DNA of 64,000 bases, taken from the NCBI RefSeq assembly GCF_007786445.1, contig NZ_VNJI01000008.1, forward strand, positions 62,001 to 126,000. Reading direction: 5' to 3'. The position numbers and the translations under genes were made by a program. Below, one piece after another: positions 8,871-17,717 of the stretch (within the stretch, counting starts at the first letter, position 1; the number at the start of each line of letters is the position of its first letter). Below the pieces are notes generated by a model that ran no database searches, was not told the DNA's origin, and saw nothing but the letters and a program-made list of their open reading frames with translations. This DNA is from Paenibacillus cremeus. GTDB taxonomy: Bacteria > Bacillota > Bacilli > Paenibacillales > NBRC-103111.

Positions 8871-10634
8871 ATGGCTTTTCAACAGCCTTACAGACAGGAA
8901 TATCCGCGTCCGCAGTTCGAGCGATCGTCTTGGATGAATTTGAATGGTACTTGGTCTTTTGATTTTGACGATGCGGGGCAGGGGGAACGGGAGGCTTGGT
9001 ATAACGGGCATGAGTATGGTCATGAAATCCAGGTTCCGTTTTGTTTCCAGAGCAAGCTGAGCGGGATTGGCGAGACGGGCTTTCGGGATACGGTTTGGTA
9101 TGAAACCAAGGTGACGTTGGATCCTAAGCAAGGTAAACGGACCCTGCTGCATTTTGGCGCGGTTGATTATTTGGCGAAGGTGTGGGTTAACGGACGGCTG
9201 GTGAAGGTTCATGAAGGCGGTCATACGCCCTTTTGGGCCGATGTTACGTTAGAGCTGGTGTCCGGTGAAAATACGATTACCGTCATGGCGCAGGATTACA
9301 GTGAAGACGTGTCACTCCCTCGGGGGAAGCAATACTGGAAAGAAAAGTCCGCTAGCATCTGGTATACCAATACGACGGGGATTTGGCAAACGGTATGGAT
9401 CGAGGAAGTGTCGGAGACGCATTTAAGCCGCCTGCGGTGGACTCCGGATATCGATACGAACGAGATTCAGTTGGATGCTTCGATTGCCGGATGGACTGGA
9501 AAGCAGGAACTGGAGCTGCAGGTGGCCATTACGTTCCAAGGGGAGCCGGTAAGTAAGGATCGCTTCAGCATTCAAGGAGCGGAAGAGAGCCGGCGAATCA
9601 GGCTGAAGGACTTCAACGACCACGGCCTTGGGCGTTGGTGGAGTCCGGAGAAGCCGAACTTATACGATGTGGAGCTTAAGCTGTTAGTAGATGGGGAAGA
9701 GGCGGATCGTGTCACCAGCTATTTTGGGATGCGTAAAATCTCCATCGTCGACGGTCAAATCTGCCTCAATAACCGACCTTATTGCATGAAGCTCGTGCTT
9801 GACCAAGGGTATTTCCCTGACGGCATTCTAACGCCTCCAAGCGATGACGCGATTCGAAACGATGTAGAATTGACTAAGGCGATGGGCTTTAACGGGGCAC
9901 GGAAGCACCAGAAGCTGGAGGATCCCCGCTATTTGTACTGGTGCGATAAGCTGGGGCTGCTGCTTTGGAGCGAGATGGCGAACGCCTATGTTTATTCGCA
10001 GGCCTACCAGCAGAGATTTACGCAGGAATGGATCGAGGCGGTGGAGCGGGATTACAGCCATCCGTGCATCGTGGCCTGGGTGCCGCTCAATGAGAGCTGG
10101 GGCGTGCCGAACATTCTGGTCGACCGGTTCCAACAGGCGCATGCGCTCGCCATGTACCATTTGACCCGGGCGATGGATCAAACCCGTCTTGTCATCTCCA
10201 ATGATGGTTGGGAGCATGTCCAATCCGACATTTGCACCATCCACGATTATGAATGGCGGCAAGAGGTGCTGGACGAACGCTACAGCACGGCTGAGAGCGC
10301 CGTGAGCGCCAGACCAGCCAACCGCTGGATTTACGTTCCGGGTTACAAATACCAAGGAGAACCGATTCTGGTTTCCGAGTTCGGCGGCATCTCCTTCAAA
10401 AAGAGCGAGTGGGAGGGCTGGGGCTACTCCGGGGCTGTGGATGAAGCCGATTTTGTCGCGCGACTCAAAGCAGTGATCGAGCCGATGCAGCAATCGCCGG
10501 TTGTACAGGGCTATTGCTACACTCAGCTGACCGATGTCGAGCAAGAAATTAACGGACTGCTGACCTACGATCGTCAGCCGAAGGTGCCGGTTGAGGTCAT
10601 TAAACAGATCAATGATGGCAACGCACGCCGATAA
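8871..10634 (+). CDS. Glycoside hydrolase family 2 (beta-galactosidase/beta-glucuronidase-like)
   Basis: About 587 residues, a short GH2 with the usual order: sugar-binding jelly roll (about 1-165), immunoglobulin-like domain (about 170-280) and TIM barrel (about 285-587). With the ATG at 8871 the acid/base is Glu408 (PLNESWG) and the nucleophile Glu503 (VSEFGG). No signal peptide, so it acts inside the cell on imported oligosaccharides; the sugar (galactose, glucuronate or mannose) cannot be told from sequence. A GTG at 8856 in frame is an alternative start, but AAGGTG motifs around 8853-8867 make the ATG more likely. GH95 and an isomerase-like gene nearby suggest a plant or host glycan block. 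Confidence 0.9.
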   Translation: MAFQQPYRQEYPRPQFERSSWMNLNGTWSFDFDDAGQGEREAWYNGHEYGHEIQVPFCFQSKLSGIGETGFRDTVWYETKVTLDPKQGKRTLLHFGAVDYLAKVWVNGRLVKVHEGGHTPFWADVTLELVSGENTITVMAQDYSEDVSLPRGKQYWKEKSASIWYTNTTGIWQTVWIEEVSETHLSRLRWTPDIDTNEIQLDASIAGWTGKQELELQVAITFQGEPVSKDRFSIQGAEESRRIRLKDFNDHGLGRWWSPEKPNLYDVELKLLVDGEEADRVTSYFGMRKISIVDGQICLNNRPYCMKLVLDQGYFPDGILTPPSDDAIRNDVELTKAMGFNGARKHQKLEDPRYLYWCDKLGLLLWSEMANAYVYSQAYQQRFTQEWIEAVERDYSHPCIVAWVPLNESWGVPNILVDRFQQAHALAMYHLTRAMDQTRLVISNDGWEHVQSDICTIHDYEWRQEVLDERYSTAESAVSARPANRWIYVPGYKYQGEPILVSEFGGISFKKSEWEGWGYSGAVDEADFVARLKAVIEPMQQSPVVQGYCYTQLTDVEQEINGLLTYDRQPKVPVEVIKQINDGNARR

Positions 10635-10640
10635 AGCTAG

Positions 10641-10684
10641 AAAAAAAAGCTTCTTGCAGCTATTCGCTGCGGGAAGCTTTTTTC
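10641..10684. terminator. Bidirectional terminator between GH2 and the TIM-barrel gene
   Basis: An A-run, then AGCTTCTTGCAGC pairing with GCTGCGGGAAGCT, then a T-run. It overlaps the last codons of the minus-strand gene, so it ends both converging transcripts. Confidence 0.85.
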
Positions 10685-11502
10685 AAAAATTCGATCGCAT
10701 CGGGAATTTCGGCCGGTTCAACGCCACCTTCAAAGGAAAGGTTCATGAAAGGCTTATACTCCTGAAGCAGGCGCAGGAAGAACGGATAATCAATGCGTCC
10801 TTTGCCCAAGCTGACGTACTGTTTTTTGCCGTCCGGCGTAACATCCATGTCTTTCACGTGTGTCAGAACGATTCGGTCGCCCCACAGCTCGAAGGAACGG
10901 CGTATCACGTCATGCTGGTTGTCGATGTTGCCTGGATTCAGCAAATTGACAGGGTCCATCACAATCCCGATGTTCGCCGAGCGTACTTCGGAGAGCATGC
11001 GATGCATCTGCTCCGGCGTATGAATGACCTCGGTGCCGGACGCTTCGAGCCCTAAAGTAACACCCCAACGCTCCGCCTCTTCCGCCATTTCTTCCACAGC
11101 GGAGCGCAGCAAAGCCCAGATCGCTTCCTCGGAATGATTCGGGAAAACCTCCCGGTAATTCCTTAGCGTACCGGTTTCCGTTGCAACGACACTAGCGCCA
11201 AAGTCTCTGGCATAACGCAGGTGCTCTTTGAAGCGCGCGATACCGAGTCGACGCTGCTCCGGATCGGGATCGATCGGATTAATGTAGCACCCGAGCACCG
11301 AGATCCGTACGTTCTCCCGTGCAAAGATGTCTGCCACATGATTGGCCAGCCCTGGGCTTAAACGGCCCAGACTGCTATCGATATCTGTAAGTGCTTTCGC
11401 CAGCGCCAGCTGAACGAATCCCAATCCGTATGAACCGACGCGGCGGGCCAGTTCCTCTGTAGTCGTTTTTCCTAAATTGTGTGCCAGTATGCCAAAGCGC
11501 AT
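10660..11502 (-). CDS. Sugar phosphate isomerase/epimerase-like TIM-barrel protein
   Basis: 280 residues of the xylose-isomerase-like TIM-barrel superfamily (AP endonuclease 2 family). Acidic and His metal-ligand candidates appear in the expected order: GLEASGTEVIHT (Glu near 150), IVMDPVNLLNPG (Asp near 184), LTHVKDMD (His near 215) and LSFEGG (Glu near 258). Members isomerise or epimerise sugars or act on inositol derivatives. AAGGAGGG precedes the ATG. It lies between two glycosidase genes, so it may handle the released sugar (inference). The substrate is unknown. Confidence 0.85.
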   Translation of the reverse strand: MRFGILAHNLGKTTTEELARRVGSYGLGFVQLALAKALTDIDSSLGRLSPGLANHVADIFARENVRISVLGCYINPIDPDPEQRRLGIARFKEHLRYARDFGASVVATETGTLRNYREVFPNHSEEAIWALLRSAVEEMAEEAERWGVTLGLEASGTEVIHTPEQMHRMLSEVRSANIGIVMDPVNLLNPGNIDNQHDVIRRSFELWGDRIVLTHVKDMDVTPDGKKQYVSLGKGRIDYPFFLRLLQEYKPFMNLSFEGGVEPAEIPDAIEFLKKASRSE

Positions 11503-11673
11503 GAAACGGTTCCCTCCTTATTGTTGTCCGCTTAAAAATACCATGAGAGGAGGGGAAACTGCAATGTGTCTTAGTTTTATCCAAATCGATCTTAAGAAAA
11601 TCCATCCCTTCTGCTGCCGGCTTCGATTACAATAAGTAGAATCTAGTCGATGCGAAAGGGCTGATCCCAGATA

Positions 11674-13977
11674 ATGAAGCAGCATAAGCTATGGTACCGT
11701 TCACCCGCACAAAAATGGCCTGAGGCGCTGCCCATAGGCAATGGCAGACTTGGAGGGATGATCTTTGGAACCGTCAGCCAAGAAAAAATCCAATTGAACG
11801 AAGACTCCATTTGGTACGGGGGACCGAAGAAGGCGAACAACCCGGATGCGTACAAGCATCTGCCGGAAATCCGGCGCCTGCTCCAGGCAGGCCGGCAGCA
11901 GGAGGCAGAGCATCTCGCCCGGATGGCGCTGATGAGCGCCCCGAAGTATTTGTCGCCGTACCAGCCGCTCGGCGACCTGCTTTTCTACTTGCCCGGCCAC
12001 GATCAGCACCCGGAGCAGTATGTCCGCGAGCTCGACCTCGAGCAAGCGGTCGCCAGGGTCAGCTATGTGCTGAACGGCGCGCGCTATGAGCGCGAATATT
12101 TCAGCAGCGCCGCTGACCAGGTGTTGGCCGTGCGGCTGACCTGCGATCAGCCGGGCGGGTTGACGTTCGGCGCGCACCTGATGCGGCGGCCGTTCGACTC
12201 CGGCAGCCAGCGCATCGGCGACGACACGATCGTGATGCACGGGGAATGCGGCACGGACGGTGTCCGTTTCGCCGCCGTGCTCCAGGCCGTCGCCGAAGGC
12301 GGAAGCGTGCAGATCATCGGCGACTTCGTCTCGGTCGAGAAGGCGAATGCGGTTACGCTGCTGCTGGCGGCGCAGACGACCTTCCGGCACGAGCAGCCTG
12401 AGGCGGTCAGCCTCGGCCAGGTGCAGGCGGCAGCCGGCAAGCCGTACGCGCAGCTGAAGCGGGACCATATCGCGGACTATACGCGATATTACGAGCGGGT
12501 CCGGCTGCAGCTGTCTGCGCCGGACACCGAAGGCTTTGGCAGCGAGGCGGAATCGCTGCCGACGGACGAGCGCCTCACGCGCGTGCAGCAAGGGGCGGAC
12601 GATCCGGGGCTAGTGGAGCTGTACTACCAGTTCGGCCGCTACCTGCTGCTCGCCTGCTCCCGCCCCGGGACGCTGGCCGCCACGCTGCAGGGCATCTGGA
12701 ACGACAGCTATACGCCGTCGTGGGAATCCAAATATACGATTAATATCAATACGGAGATGAACTATTGGCCAGCGGAGGTATGTAATCTCGAGGAGTGCCA
12801 TGAGCCGCTGTTTGATTTGATCGAGCGGATGCGGGAGAGCGGCCGTGTGACGGCCCGTGAGGTGTATGGCTGCGGGGGCTTCGTGGCGCACCATAATACG
12901 AACCTGTGGGGTGACACCCACATCGAGGGTATCCCGGTGAGCGCCTCTATCTGGCCGCTCGGCGCGGCTTGGCTGTCGCTTCACCTGTGGGAGCACTACC
13001 GCTACGGCCTCGACGCGTCTTTCCTTCGCCATCGAGCCTATCCGGTGATGAAGGAGGCCGCAGAATTTTTGCTGGACTATATGATTCAGGACGAGCAGGG
13101 GCGGCTCTTGACCGGCCCGTCCATCTCGCCGGAGAACAAGTTCATCCTGCCGGACGGCACGCGCGGTAACCTGTGCATGGCCCCAGCGATGGATACGCAG
13201 ATCGTCCATACGCTGTTCGACGCCTGCTTGCAGGCGGCTTCGGTGCTGGAGACGGACGAGGCGTTCCGGGCGCAGCTGGAGGGGGCCATCGCTAAGCTTC
13301 CCCCGCTAGCCATCGGCAAGCACGGGCAAATCATGGAGTGGCTCGAGGATTACGACGAAGCCGATCCGGGGCACCGCCATATTTCGCAGCTGTTCGCGCT
13401 GCATCCGGGCGAGAGGATCCACCCGCAGCGCACGCCGGAGCTGGCGCAGGCCGCCAAACGGACGCTCGAGCGGCGGCTCGCGAACGGCGGCGGACATACC
13501 GGCTGGAGCCGGGCGTGGATCATCAACTTCTGGGCGCGGCTCGGCGAAGGGGATACGGCGTACGACCACGTGAAGGCGCTGCTCGCCAAGTCCACGTACC
13601 CGAACCTGTTCGACGCGCACCCGCCGTTCCAGATCGACGGCAACTTCGGCGGCACCGCCGGCATCACCGAGATGCTGCTGCAATCGCACGGCGGCGAGCT
13701 CGCGCTGCTGCCCGCCCTGCCGGCGGCCTGGCCAGCCGGCGAAATCACCGGCCTGCGCGCCCGAGGCGGCTACGGCGTGGATCTGCGCTGGGCCGGCGGC
13801 GCGCTGGCTCAGGCGGTCATTCGTGCCGGACACAGCGGCACGTGCAGGGTCCGGGCTGGGGCTCCAGCCAGCGTCACGCTGGAGGGGCAGCCCGTGGCCA
13901 GCCGCCTCGCCGATGGCGTGCTGGAGTTTGAGGCGGAGGCCGGACGTGCCTACGTGCTGACCATAACCAGCCTGTAA
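11674..13977 (+). CDS. Glycoside hydrolase family 95 (alpha-L-fucosidase type)
   Basis: 767 residues, intracellular (no signal peptide). The N-terminal domain opens with LWYRSPAQKWPEALPIGNGR and the (alpha/alpha)6 barrel holds the catalytic set known from bifidobacterial 1,2-alpha-L-fucosidase: the N-x-N pair Asn357/Asn359 (NINTEMNYW), Glu487 (SISPENKF) as acid, and Asp655 (QIDGNFGG). The order and the N-x-N spacing match, so the enzyme should be active by inversion. Some GH95 members are alpha-galactosidases, so the sugar is not certain. The ribosome site is poor (AAAGGG 13 nt upstream). GC content is visibly higher in the middle of this gene than in its neighbours. Confidence 0.92.
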   Translation: MKQHKLWYRSPAQKWPEALPIGNGRLGGMIFGTVSQEKIQLNEDSIWYGGPKKANNPDAYKHLPEIRRLLQAGRQQEAEHLARMALMSAPKYLSPYQPLGDLLFYLPGHDQHPEQYVRELDLEQAVARVSYVLNGARYEREYFSSAADQVLAVRLTCDQPGGLTFGAHLMRRPFDSGSQRIGDDTIVMHGECGTDGVRFAAVLQAVAEGGSVQIIGDFVSVEKANAVTLLLAAQTTFRHEQPEAVSLGQVQAAAGKPYAQLKRDHIADYTRYYERVRLQLSAPDTEGFGSEAESLPTDERLTRVQQGADDPGLVELYYQFGRYLLLACSRPGTLAATLQGIWNDSYTPSWESKYTININTEMNYWPAEVCNLEECHEPLFDLIERMRESGRVTAREVYGCGGFVAHHNTNLWGDTHIEGIPVSASIWPLGAAWLSLHLWEHYRYGLDASFLRHRAYPVMKEAAEFLLDYMIQDEQGRLLTGPSISPENKFILPDGTRGNLCMAPAMDTQIVHTLFDACLQAASVLETDEAFRAQLEGAIAKLPPLAIGKHGQIMEWLEDYDEADPGHRHISQLFALHPGERIHPQRTPELAQAAKRTLERRLANGGGHTGWSRAWIINFWARLGEGDTAYDHVKALLAKSTYPNLFDAHPPFQIDGNFGGTAGITEMLLQSHGGELALLPALPAAWPAGEITGLRARGGYGVDLRWAGGALAQAVIRAGHSGTCRVRAGAPASVTLEGQPVASRLADGVLEFEAEAGRAYVLTITSL

Positions 13978-13982
13978 CATAA

Positions 13983-14025
13983 AAGAGGCCGCAAGCGTCA
14001 AAGAGAGTGACGCTTGCGGCCTCTT
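13983..14025. terminator. Strong bidirectional terminator after GH95
   Basis: A perfect 18-bp stem (AAGAGGCCGCAAGCGTCA with its complement) and 7-nt loop, between the converging GH95 gene and the 83-aa gene. Confidence 0.88.
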
Positions 14026-14050
14026 ACTCTTTTAAATCATGAAAAGCAGA

Positions 14051-14302
14051 TCAAACGTACGCCCGGCCCCTGGTCAGGATGCAAGGTACCCCGTGGCCGA
14101 TGGCACCCGGCTGGGACATGCGCTCCAGATAGCTGCGCCCGCGCTCGCACTTCATGCACTTGGCGCACACATCCGAGGTGACGACCTTCATGTTAAATCG
14201 ATTTTTATCAAAGAAGGTGGGGGTCTTTTTCTTCGCAGCCTTGCCTTTCGCCCCCGACTTGCCGGCTGGTGGCTTGGAACCGCCTTTGTTTGGGGTAACC
14301 AT
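14051..14302 (-). CDS. Small basic protein with a Cys cluster, 83 aa
   Basis: I do not recognise a named family. The first 30 residues are a Lys/Gly/Pro/Ala-rich basic tail; the second half holds VCAKCMKCERG near 46-56 plus a further Cys near 75, a possible zinc site of the CxxCxxC type. AGGAG lies 10 nt before the ATG and a strong terminator follows, so it looks like a true monocistronic gene. The combination suggests a small nucleic-acid-binding protein, but this is inference. Confidence 0.65.
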   Translation of the reverse strand: MVTPNKGGSKPPAGKSGAKGKAAKKKTPTFFDKNRFNMKVVTSDVCAKCMKCERGRSYLERMSQPGAIGHGVPCILTRGRAYV

Positions 14303-14556
14303 CTGAGCTCATCTCCTACAACAAACCTGGATGATGCATAGTATGAGGGGCGATGCCCTTTTGCAACTGCCCGGCTTGGACACCCTGGGGCATTTTTTCC
14401 ATCTGTACCAAGGTTTGAAGAACAGATCTAGGGTAAACGTCCTAATTTTTAGGAAAAAAGCAGGAGTTTTAGCGCAGCGTGTCGAAAAGTATTAGCAGGT
14501 GAGCGAGGGGAAGCCGCATTCGCTTCAAGACTTTGTATCCGATCGGGGGAATCATG
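14303..14556. other. Intergenic region with a + strand hairpin
   Basis: About 250 bp between divergent genes. TGCCC (14368-14372) pairs with GGGCA (14388-14392) followed by six T, a terminator-like structure on the + strand with no gene before it. It could end a short unannotated RNA. Nothing else is evident. Confidence 0.4.
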
Positions 14557-14856
14557 ATGAATTATACGATTTGCCAATGGGTCCGAATTGTCGATATGAA
14601 CGATGAAATTATGTCTGAGGTGCTGTTCCAGCACGGGGAGTTTGAAGCTCCAGCGCTCACGGTCGGCTCGTCCGTCGTATCGTATCAGCTGGGCCTGAGA
14701 GAGTTTGACGTGGTATATGACACGCGTGAAGGCAAGCGCCAGCGCTCCAAGATTATCGATGTGGAGATCGATCTGATTACCAAGCCGACGACGAACCGGG
14801 TGTTTTTGGAGCCGGTCACCCTCATTATCGGCCAGCACGATATCGGCCAAATCTAG
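14557..14856 (+). CDS. Conserved hypothetical protein, 99 aa
   Basis: Not recognised. Mainly beta-strand pattern, no signal peptide or membrane helix; begins MNYTICQWVRIVDMNDEIM and ends in a Val/Ile-rich strand. The start is set by GGGGGA 6 nt before the ATG at 14557 (another ATG sits one codon earlier). It is followed within 15 bp by a clean terminator, so it is a one-gene unit. The strands and acidic turns would suit a small beta-barrel, but no function can be given. Confidence 0.65.
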   Translation: MNYTICQWVRIVDMNDEIMSEVLFQHGEFEAPALTVGSSVVSYQLGLREFDVVYDTREGKRQRSKIIDVEIDLITKPTTNRVFLEPVTLIIGQHDIGQI

Positions 14857-14869
14857 TATAGAAAGCTCA

Positions 14870-14897
14870 AGGCTCTGCGGTGGCAGAGTCTTTTTTT
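14870..14897 (+). terminator. Intrinsic terminator of the 99-aa gene
   Basis: AGGCTCTGC pairs with GCAGAGTCT around a 4-nt loop, followed by seven T. Confidence 0.88.
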
Positions 14898-14967
14898 GTT
14901 CTCGCTGGCAAAATCCATTATGATAGTAGGGGACGTAAAACGAGAGTAGGCGGAGGGAACAGGTACG

Positions 14968-15339
14968 ATGAAAAATCAATTCATAGCCATTGGCAGCATC
15001 TGCGGCTTTCTGGCGGTGGCGCTCGGCGCTTTCGGCGCGCATGCACTCAAGGGCATGCTGGCACCGGACATGCTGGAGGTGTACCAAACCGGCGTTCATT
15101 ATCATATGATTCACGCGCTTGCGCTGGTTGCGATCGGTCTGGCTTCCAGCGTACTGCCTCGCAGCAGCGGGCATCTGCGCCGGGCGGGCTGGTCGATGTT
15201 GATCGGCATCCTCTTATTTTCAGGAAGCTTGTATGTGCTCAGCGTGACCGGTATCAAGGTGCTCGGCGCTATCACACCGCTGGGCGGGCTGGCCTTCTTG
15301 TTCGGCTGGCTGTCGCTCGCGCTGGCGGCGAGGAAATAG
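14968..15339 (+). CDS. DUF423 (YwdK/YgdD-like) small membrane protein
   Basis: 123 residues with four predicted membrane helices (about 5-25, 47-62, 72-92, 97-119). It carries the DUF423 signatures FLAVALGAFGAHALK, YHMIHALALVA and FSGSLYVLSVTG and ITPLGGLAFLFGW. Widely conserved in bacteria, function unknown. It is probably transcribed alone: terminators lie on both sides. Confidence 0.92.
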   Translation: MKNQFIAIGSICGFLAVALGAFGAHALKGMLAPDMLEVYQTGVHYHMIHALALVAIGLASSVLPRSSGHLRRAGWSMLIGILLFSGSLYVLSVTGIKVLGAITPLGGLAFLFGWLSLALAARK

Positions 15340-15348
15340 CTCGAGCCA

Positions 15349-15403
15349 TAAAAAAAGCAGGAAGATGGATGCCTAAGCATGCCGCCTTGCTGCTTTTTTT
15401 TCG
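15349..15403 (+). terminator. Terminator after DUF423 gene
   Basis: AAAAAAGCAG (15351-15360) pairs with CTGCTTTTTT with an inner GGATGC/GCATGCC helix, then a long T-run. The A-run on the other side lets it also serve the converging gene at 15425. Confidence 0.82.
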
Positions 15404-15424
15404 TCAGGGGGCTCACGGTCCCTC

Positions 15425-15889
15425 TTAAGCCTGAATATCGTCGATTTCGTTAATATTTAAGAGATAGACTTTTTTCTCGTCAACATGATAAGCGGTGAAG
15501 TTACCGCTCGGCGGGTCGGTGCTAATGATGCGGCACGGCATGCTCAGCTTGATGCCCTTCCCCTTGACGACCGTCAGCCGGACCAAGGAATTGCATTCCT
15601 TGTAGCTCGTCAGCTTGTCCCAAATATGGCGGTAAGGATCGGACGGGGGAGCGGAGGCTGCGCTCTTTTTCTTCAGCTCGTTGTCCTTGATTTTGTTTAT
15701 AATCGAATCCTTCAGCGCCGACTCGATCTTCTTACCTAATTCAACCCCTTGCTTAATATTATAATCCTCGATGGTCTTCGAGTTGAGCAAATGCAGCAGT
15801 TTTTCCAGAGCGCGTCCATTGGACTCCTCTTCGATCAGAATGTCGACCGTGAATAAATATTTGCGTTTCTGCGGATTTGCCTGTTCCAT
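15425..15889 (-). CDS. Conserved hypothetical protein, 154 aa
   Basis: Not recognised as a named domain family. The start is the ATG at 15889 because GGAGG lies just before it; the upstream extension of the open frame has no ribosome site. The N-terminal half (KRKYLFTVDILIEEESNGRA) is helical and charged, the middle is a Lys-rich coil, and the C-terminal 60 residues look like a small beta-barrel (LVRLTVVKGKGIKLSMPC). No membrane segment. Cytoplasmic, function unknown. Confidence 0.7.
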   Translation of the reverse strand: MEQANPQKRKYLFTVDILIEEESNGRALEKLLHLLNSKTIEDYNIKQGVELGKKIESALKDSIINKIKDNELKKKSAASAPPSDPYRHIWDKLTSYKECNSLVRLTVVKGKGIKLSMPCRIISTDPPSGNFTAYHVDEKKVYLLNINEIDDIQA

Positions 15890-16608
15890 GTCGGTCCTCC
15901 AATCCACACGTATGTAACATTTACTAACACTATACCATTTTTTTCGATGCGAAAGAAATTGACGCATAAACCATGTTATGGAAATCGAAACGTTTTTTCC
16001 TAAGTATGACGTCCATTCGTGTAGGTATTATGAACGAATCGTCACAATGGAGTCAGCTTTTCACGCTTCCAGGAGGCCTGGACTTCCGGCACAAGCCTTC
16101 GGTCCTTTTTCATGCCGCCCCAGGGGCTAGAGCCCTTTAAGGAAAGCATGGGCCAACTTTTGGGTGATTATGGTAGGCTGGAATGCTTAGCTGCAAGGGA
16201 AAAAGGGTGGAAAACGCGGCTGGCTCAGGGCTATTTTGTTGAATTTGATTCGAACGACACGTACTTAAGCGAGAATTTATAGCGAAACGTGGCGTTTGGC
16301 AGGCCAAAGGAAGTAGGTCTGTTTGACCGAAGGGCAGGCAAATGCTGCACATTTCGACAGGGAAAATATCTTTCTGTCGGGGAAACGATCCTGCGGCGGA
16401 ATAGGAGCAAATTTCGGGCATAGTGCAAGGATACTACGCGAGGAGAAATAATCCCTATGCACTATACCAAGCGAAGGAGGGGAGGCTTTATAGTTAACTC
16501 ATCCGGGAAATGTGACAAAATGGAAACTGTGATTCGTCGCCATACGACACGGTCCAGCCCTCGGGCAGCACTCCAAAAACTTTTAGGCAAAGTGAGTGAG
16601 TGGAATTG
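15890..16608. other. Long non-coding stretch with a hairpin-rich element (16.28-16.47 kb)
   Basis: About 710 bp without a supportable gene. From about 16190 to 16470 it carries successive inverted repeats: GCGAAACG/CGTTTGGC (16282-16300, one mismatch), CGACAG/CTGTCG (16355-16379) and ATAGTGCA/TGCACTAT (16420-16465). Three overlapping open frames on the minus strand have no ribosome sites and look like by-products of this structure. It may be a structured RNA or a dispersed non-coding repeat. Confidence 0.5.
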
Positions 16609-17454
16609 ATGAAGGTGTTCGCAGCAGACGTACGGACCGATGACTTTGCCGGGAAGATCGGCATTCCGAGGGGGGAAATAGAGAAGCTGCATGAAAAATC
16701 GTTTCAAAATGGCGTCCAGCGGGATTCAATGCGAATCCGATTCCGGGTGCAGGGGAATATGCTGGAGCGATTGATCGCCAAGAACGAGCTCTTAATGGAT
16801 GTCATCAGCAAGCAAGGGCTGCTTCGAATGAATAGTTTTTACTTTCCGAATCTGCTGATGGTGACGGACAGTAACGGTGTCGTGCTGCATATTAATGGAG
16901 ACGAGCAGTCCCTCTCGAACGCCGAACGGATGAACAATATCGGCATCGGCTCCGCCATGTCGCTGTCGAGCGCGGGCACGAATGCGATTTCGGCGTCCAT
17001 TGAGCTGCAGCGTCCGGTGTGCATCCACGGGGAAGATCACTACCTGGACACGATGCAGGATTGGGTATCCATGTGCGTACCTATCCATAATACGGAGAAT
17101 CATTCCGTCGGCTATCTGGTGTTCTCGGCGTTCCAGCAGGTGTCGGCTCCGCTCGTTTACCCGTGCATCGAATCCATTGCCATGAGCATGGAATATGAGC
17201 TGCGAAAAACGGAGCTGCAGAGCAAGTCGTGGTTTGTCGAGGAGATTCTCGAGGAACGGCTGAAAGCGTTTAAACTGACGTTTCGCGAGAAGGAAATCGC
17301 CATGTACTGGCTTTTGGACTACGATTATAAGCAGATCGGCAAGGTGCTTGGCATCAGCGAAAACACCGTTCGCGTTTACGTGACGAAAATCAACAGCAAG
17401 CTCAAAGTCAACTCCAAGGCTTCCTTGATCCTGAGGGTGCTTGGAGCCATATAG
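16609..17454 (+). CDS. GAF-domain regulator with LuxR-type helix-turn-helix
   Basis: About 281 residues. The N-terminal two thirds resemble the GAF sensor part of AcoR-like activators (LMVTDSNGVVLHINGDEQ, SAGTNAISASIELQRPVCI, LDTMQDWVSMCVPIHN), but the sigma-54 AAA+ domain is missing. Instead the last 65 residues form a LuxR/GerE-type helix-turn-helix (LTFREKEIAMYWLLDYDYKQ followed by IGKVLGISENTVRVYVTKIN). So it should bind DNA as a dimer in response to a small ligand. Starts at GTG 16600 and ATG 16609 are both possible; neither has a good ribosome site. No obvious partner gene; target unknown. Confidence 0.82.
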   Translation: MKVFAADVRTDDFAGKIGIPRGEIEKLHEKSFQNGVQRDSMRIRFRVQGNMLERLIAKNELLMDVISKQGLLRMNSFYFPNLLMVTDSNGVVLHINGDEQSLSNAERMNNIGIGSAMSLSSAGTNAISASIELQRPVCIHGEDHYLDTMQDWVSMCVPIHNTENHSVGYLVFSAFQQVSAPLVYPCIESIAMSMEYELRKTELQSKSWFVEEILEERLKAFKLTFREKEIAMYWLLDYDYKQIGKVLGISENTVRVYVTKINSKLKVNSKASLILRVLGAI

Positions 17455-17503
17455 GAGGAGGTCGGGCGGATGACCTATTCGTCCTCCGCTCCTTAGCTTT
17501 CAT

Positions 17504-17547
17504 AGACCGATGAACCGGGCCACAGGCTGCGGATCGTCGGTCTTTTT
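17504..17547 (+). terminator. Intrinsic terminator of the GAF-LuxR gene
   Basis: AGACCGATGA (17504-17513) pairs with TCGTCGGTCT (17534-17543) and is followed by T5. The loop is G/C-rich. Confidence 0.8.
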
Positions 17548-17673
17548 GCATAGCTGATGGGATATTCGGGTGGATGTACGCTTATCGATTACATCAGGTG
17601 CATTAGGCGCATCGGTATAATGTGCGTGTATGATTTGCGGTGTAAAAAATTGGAGTTATATTGGAGGCACCCA

Positions 17674-17703
17674 ATGAGAAAGCGGGAATATGTCGAGCTT
17701 TAG
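17674..17703 (+). CDS. Possible 9-codon leader peptide before the VanW gene
   Basis: ATG at 17674, preceded by GGAGG at 7 nt, opens a 9-codon frame (MRKREYVEL) that stops at TAG 17701-17703. Its stop overlaps the AGGAG that serves the next gene, so ribosomes ending here would be placed on the VanW start. Too short to judge by coding statistics. Confidence 0.35.
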   Translation: MRKREYVEL

Positions 17704-17717
17704 GAGACGGTAGGATT

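Noticed and set aside
11701-12591. 296-codon minus-strand frame inside the GH95 gene
   Set aside because: Antisense shadow of a GC-rich gene; Arg/Leu/Val-biased with no domain.
16137-16462. Three overlapping minus-strand frames (61-94 codons) in the hairpin-rich gap
   Set aside because: Different frames of the same stretch, no ribosome sites, Pro/Ser/Cys-rich; better explained as a structured non-coding element.
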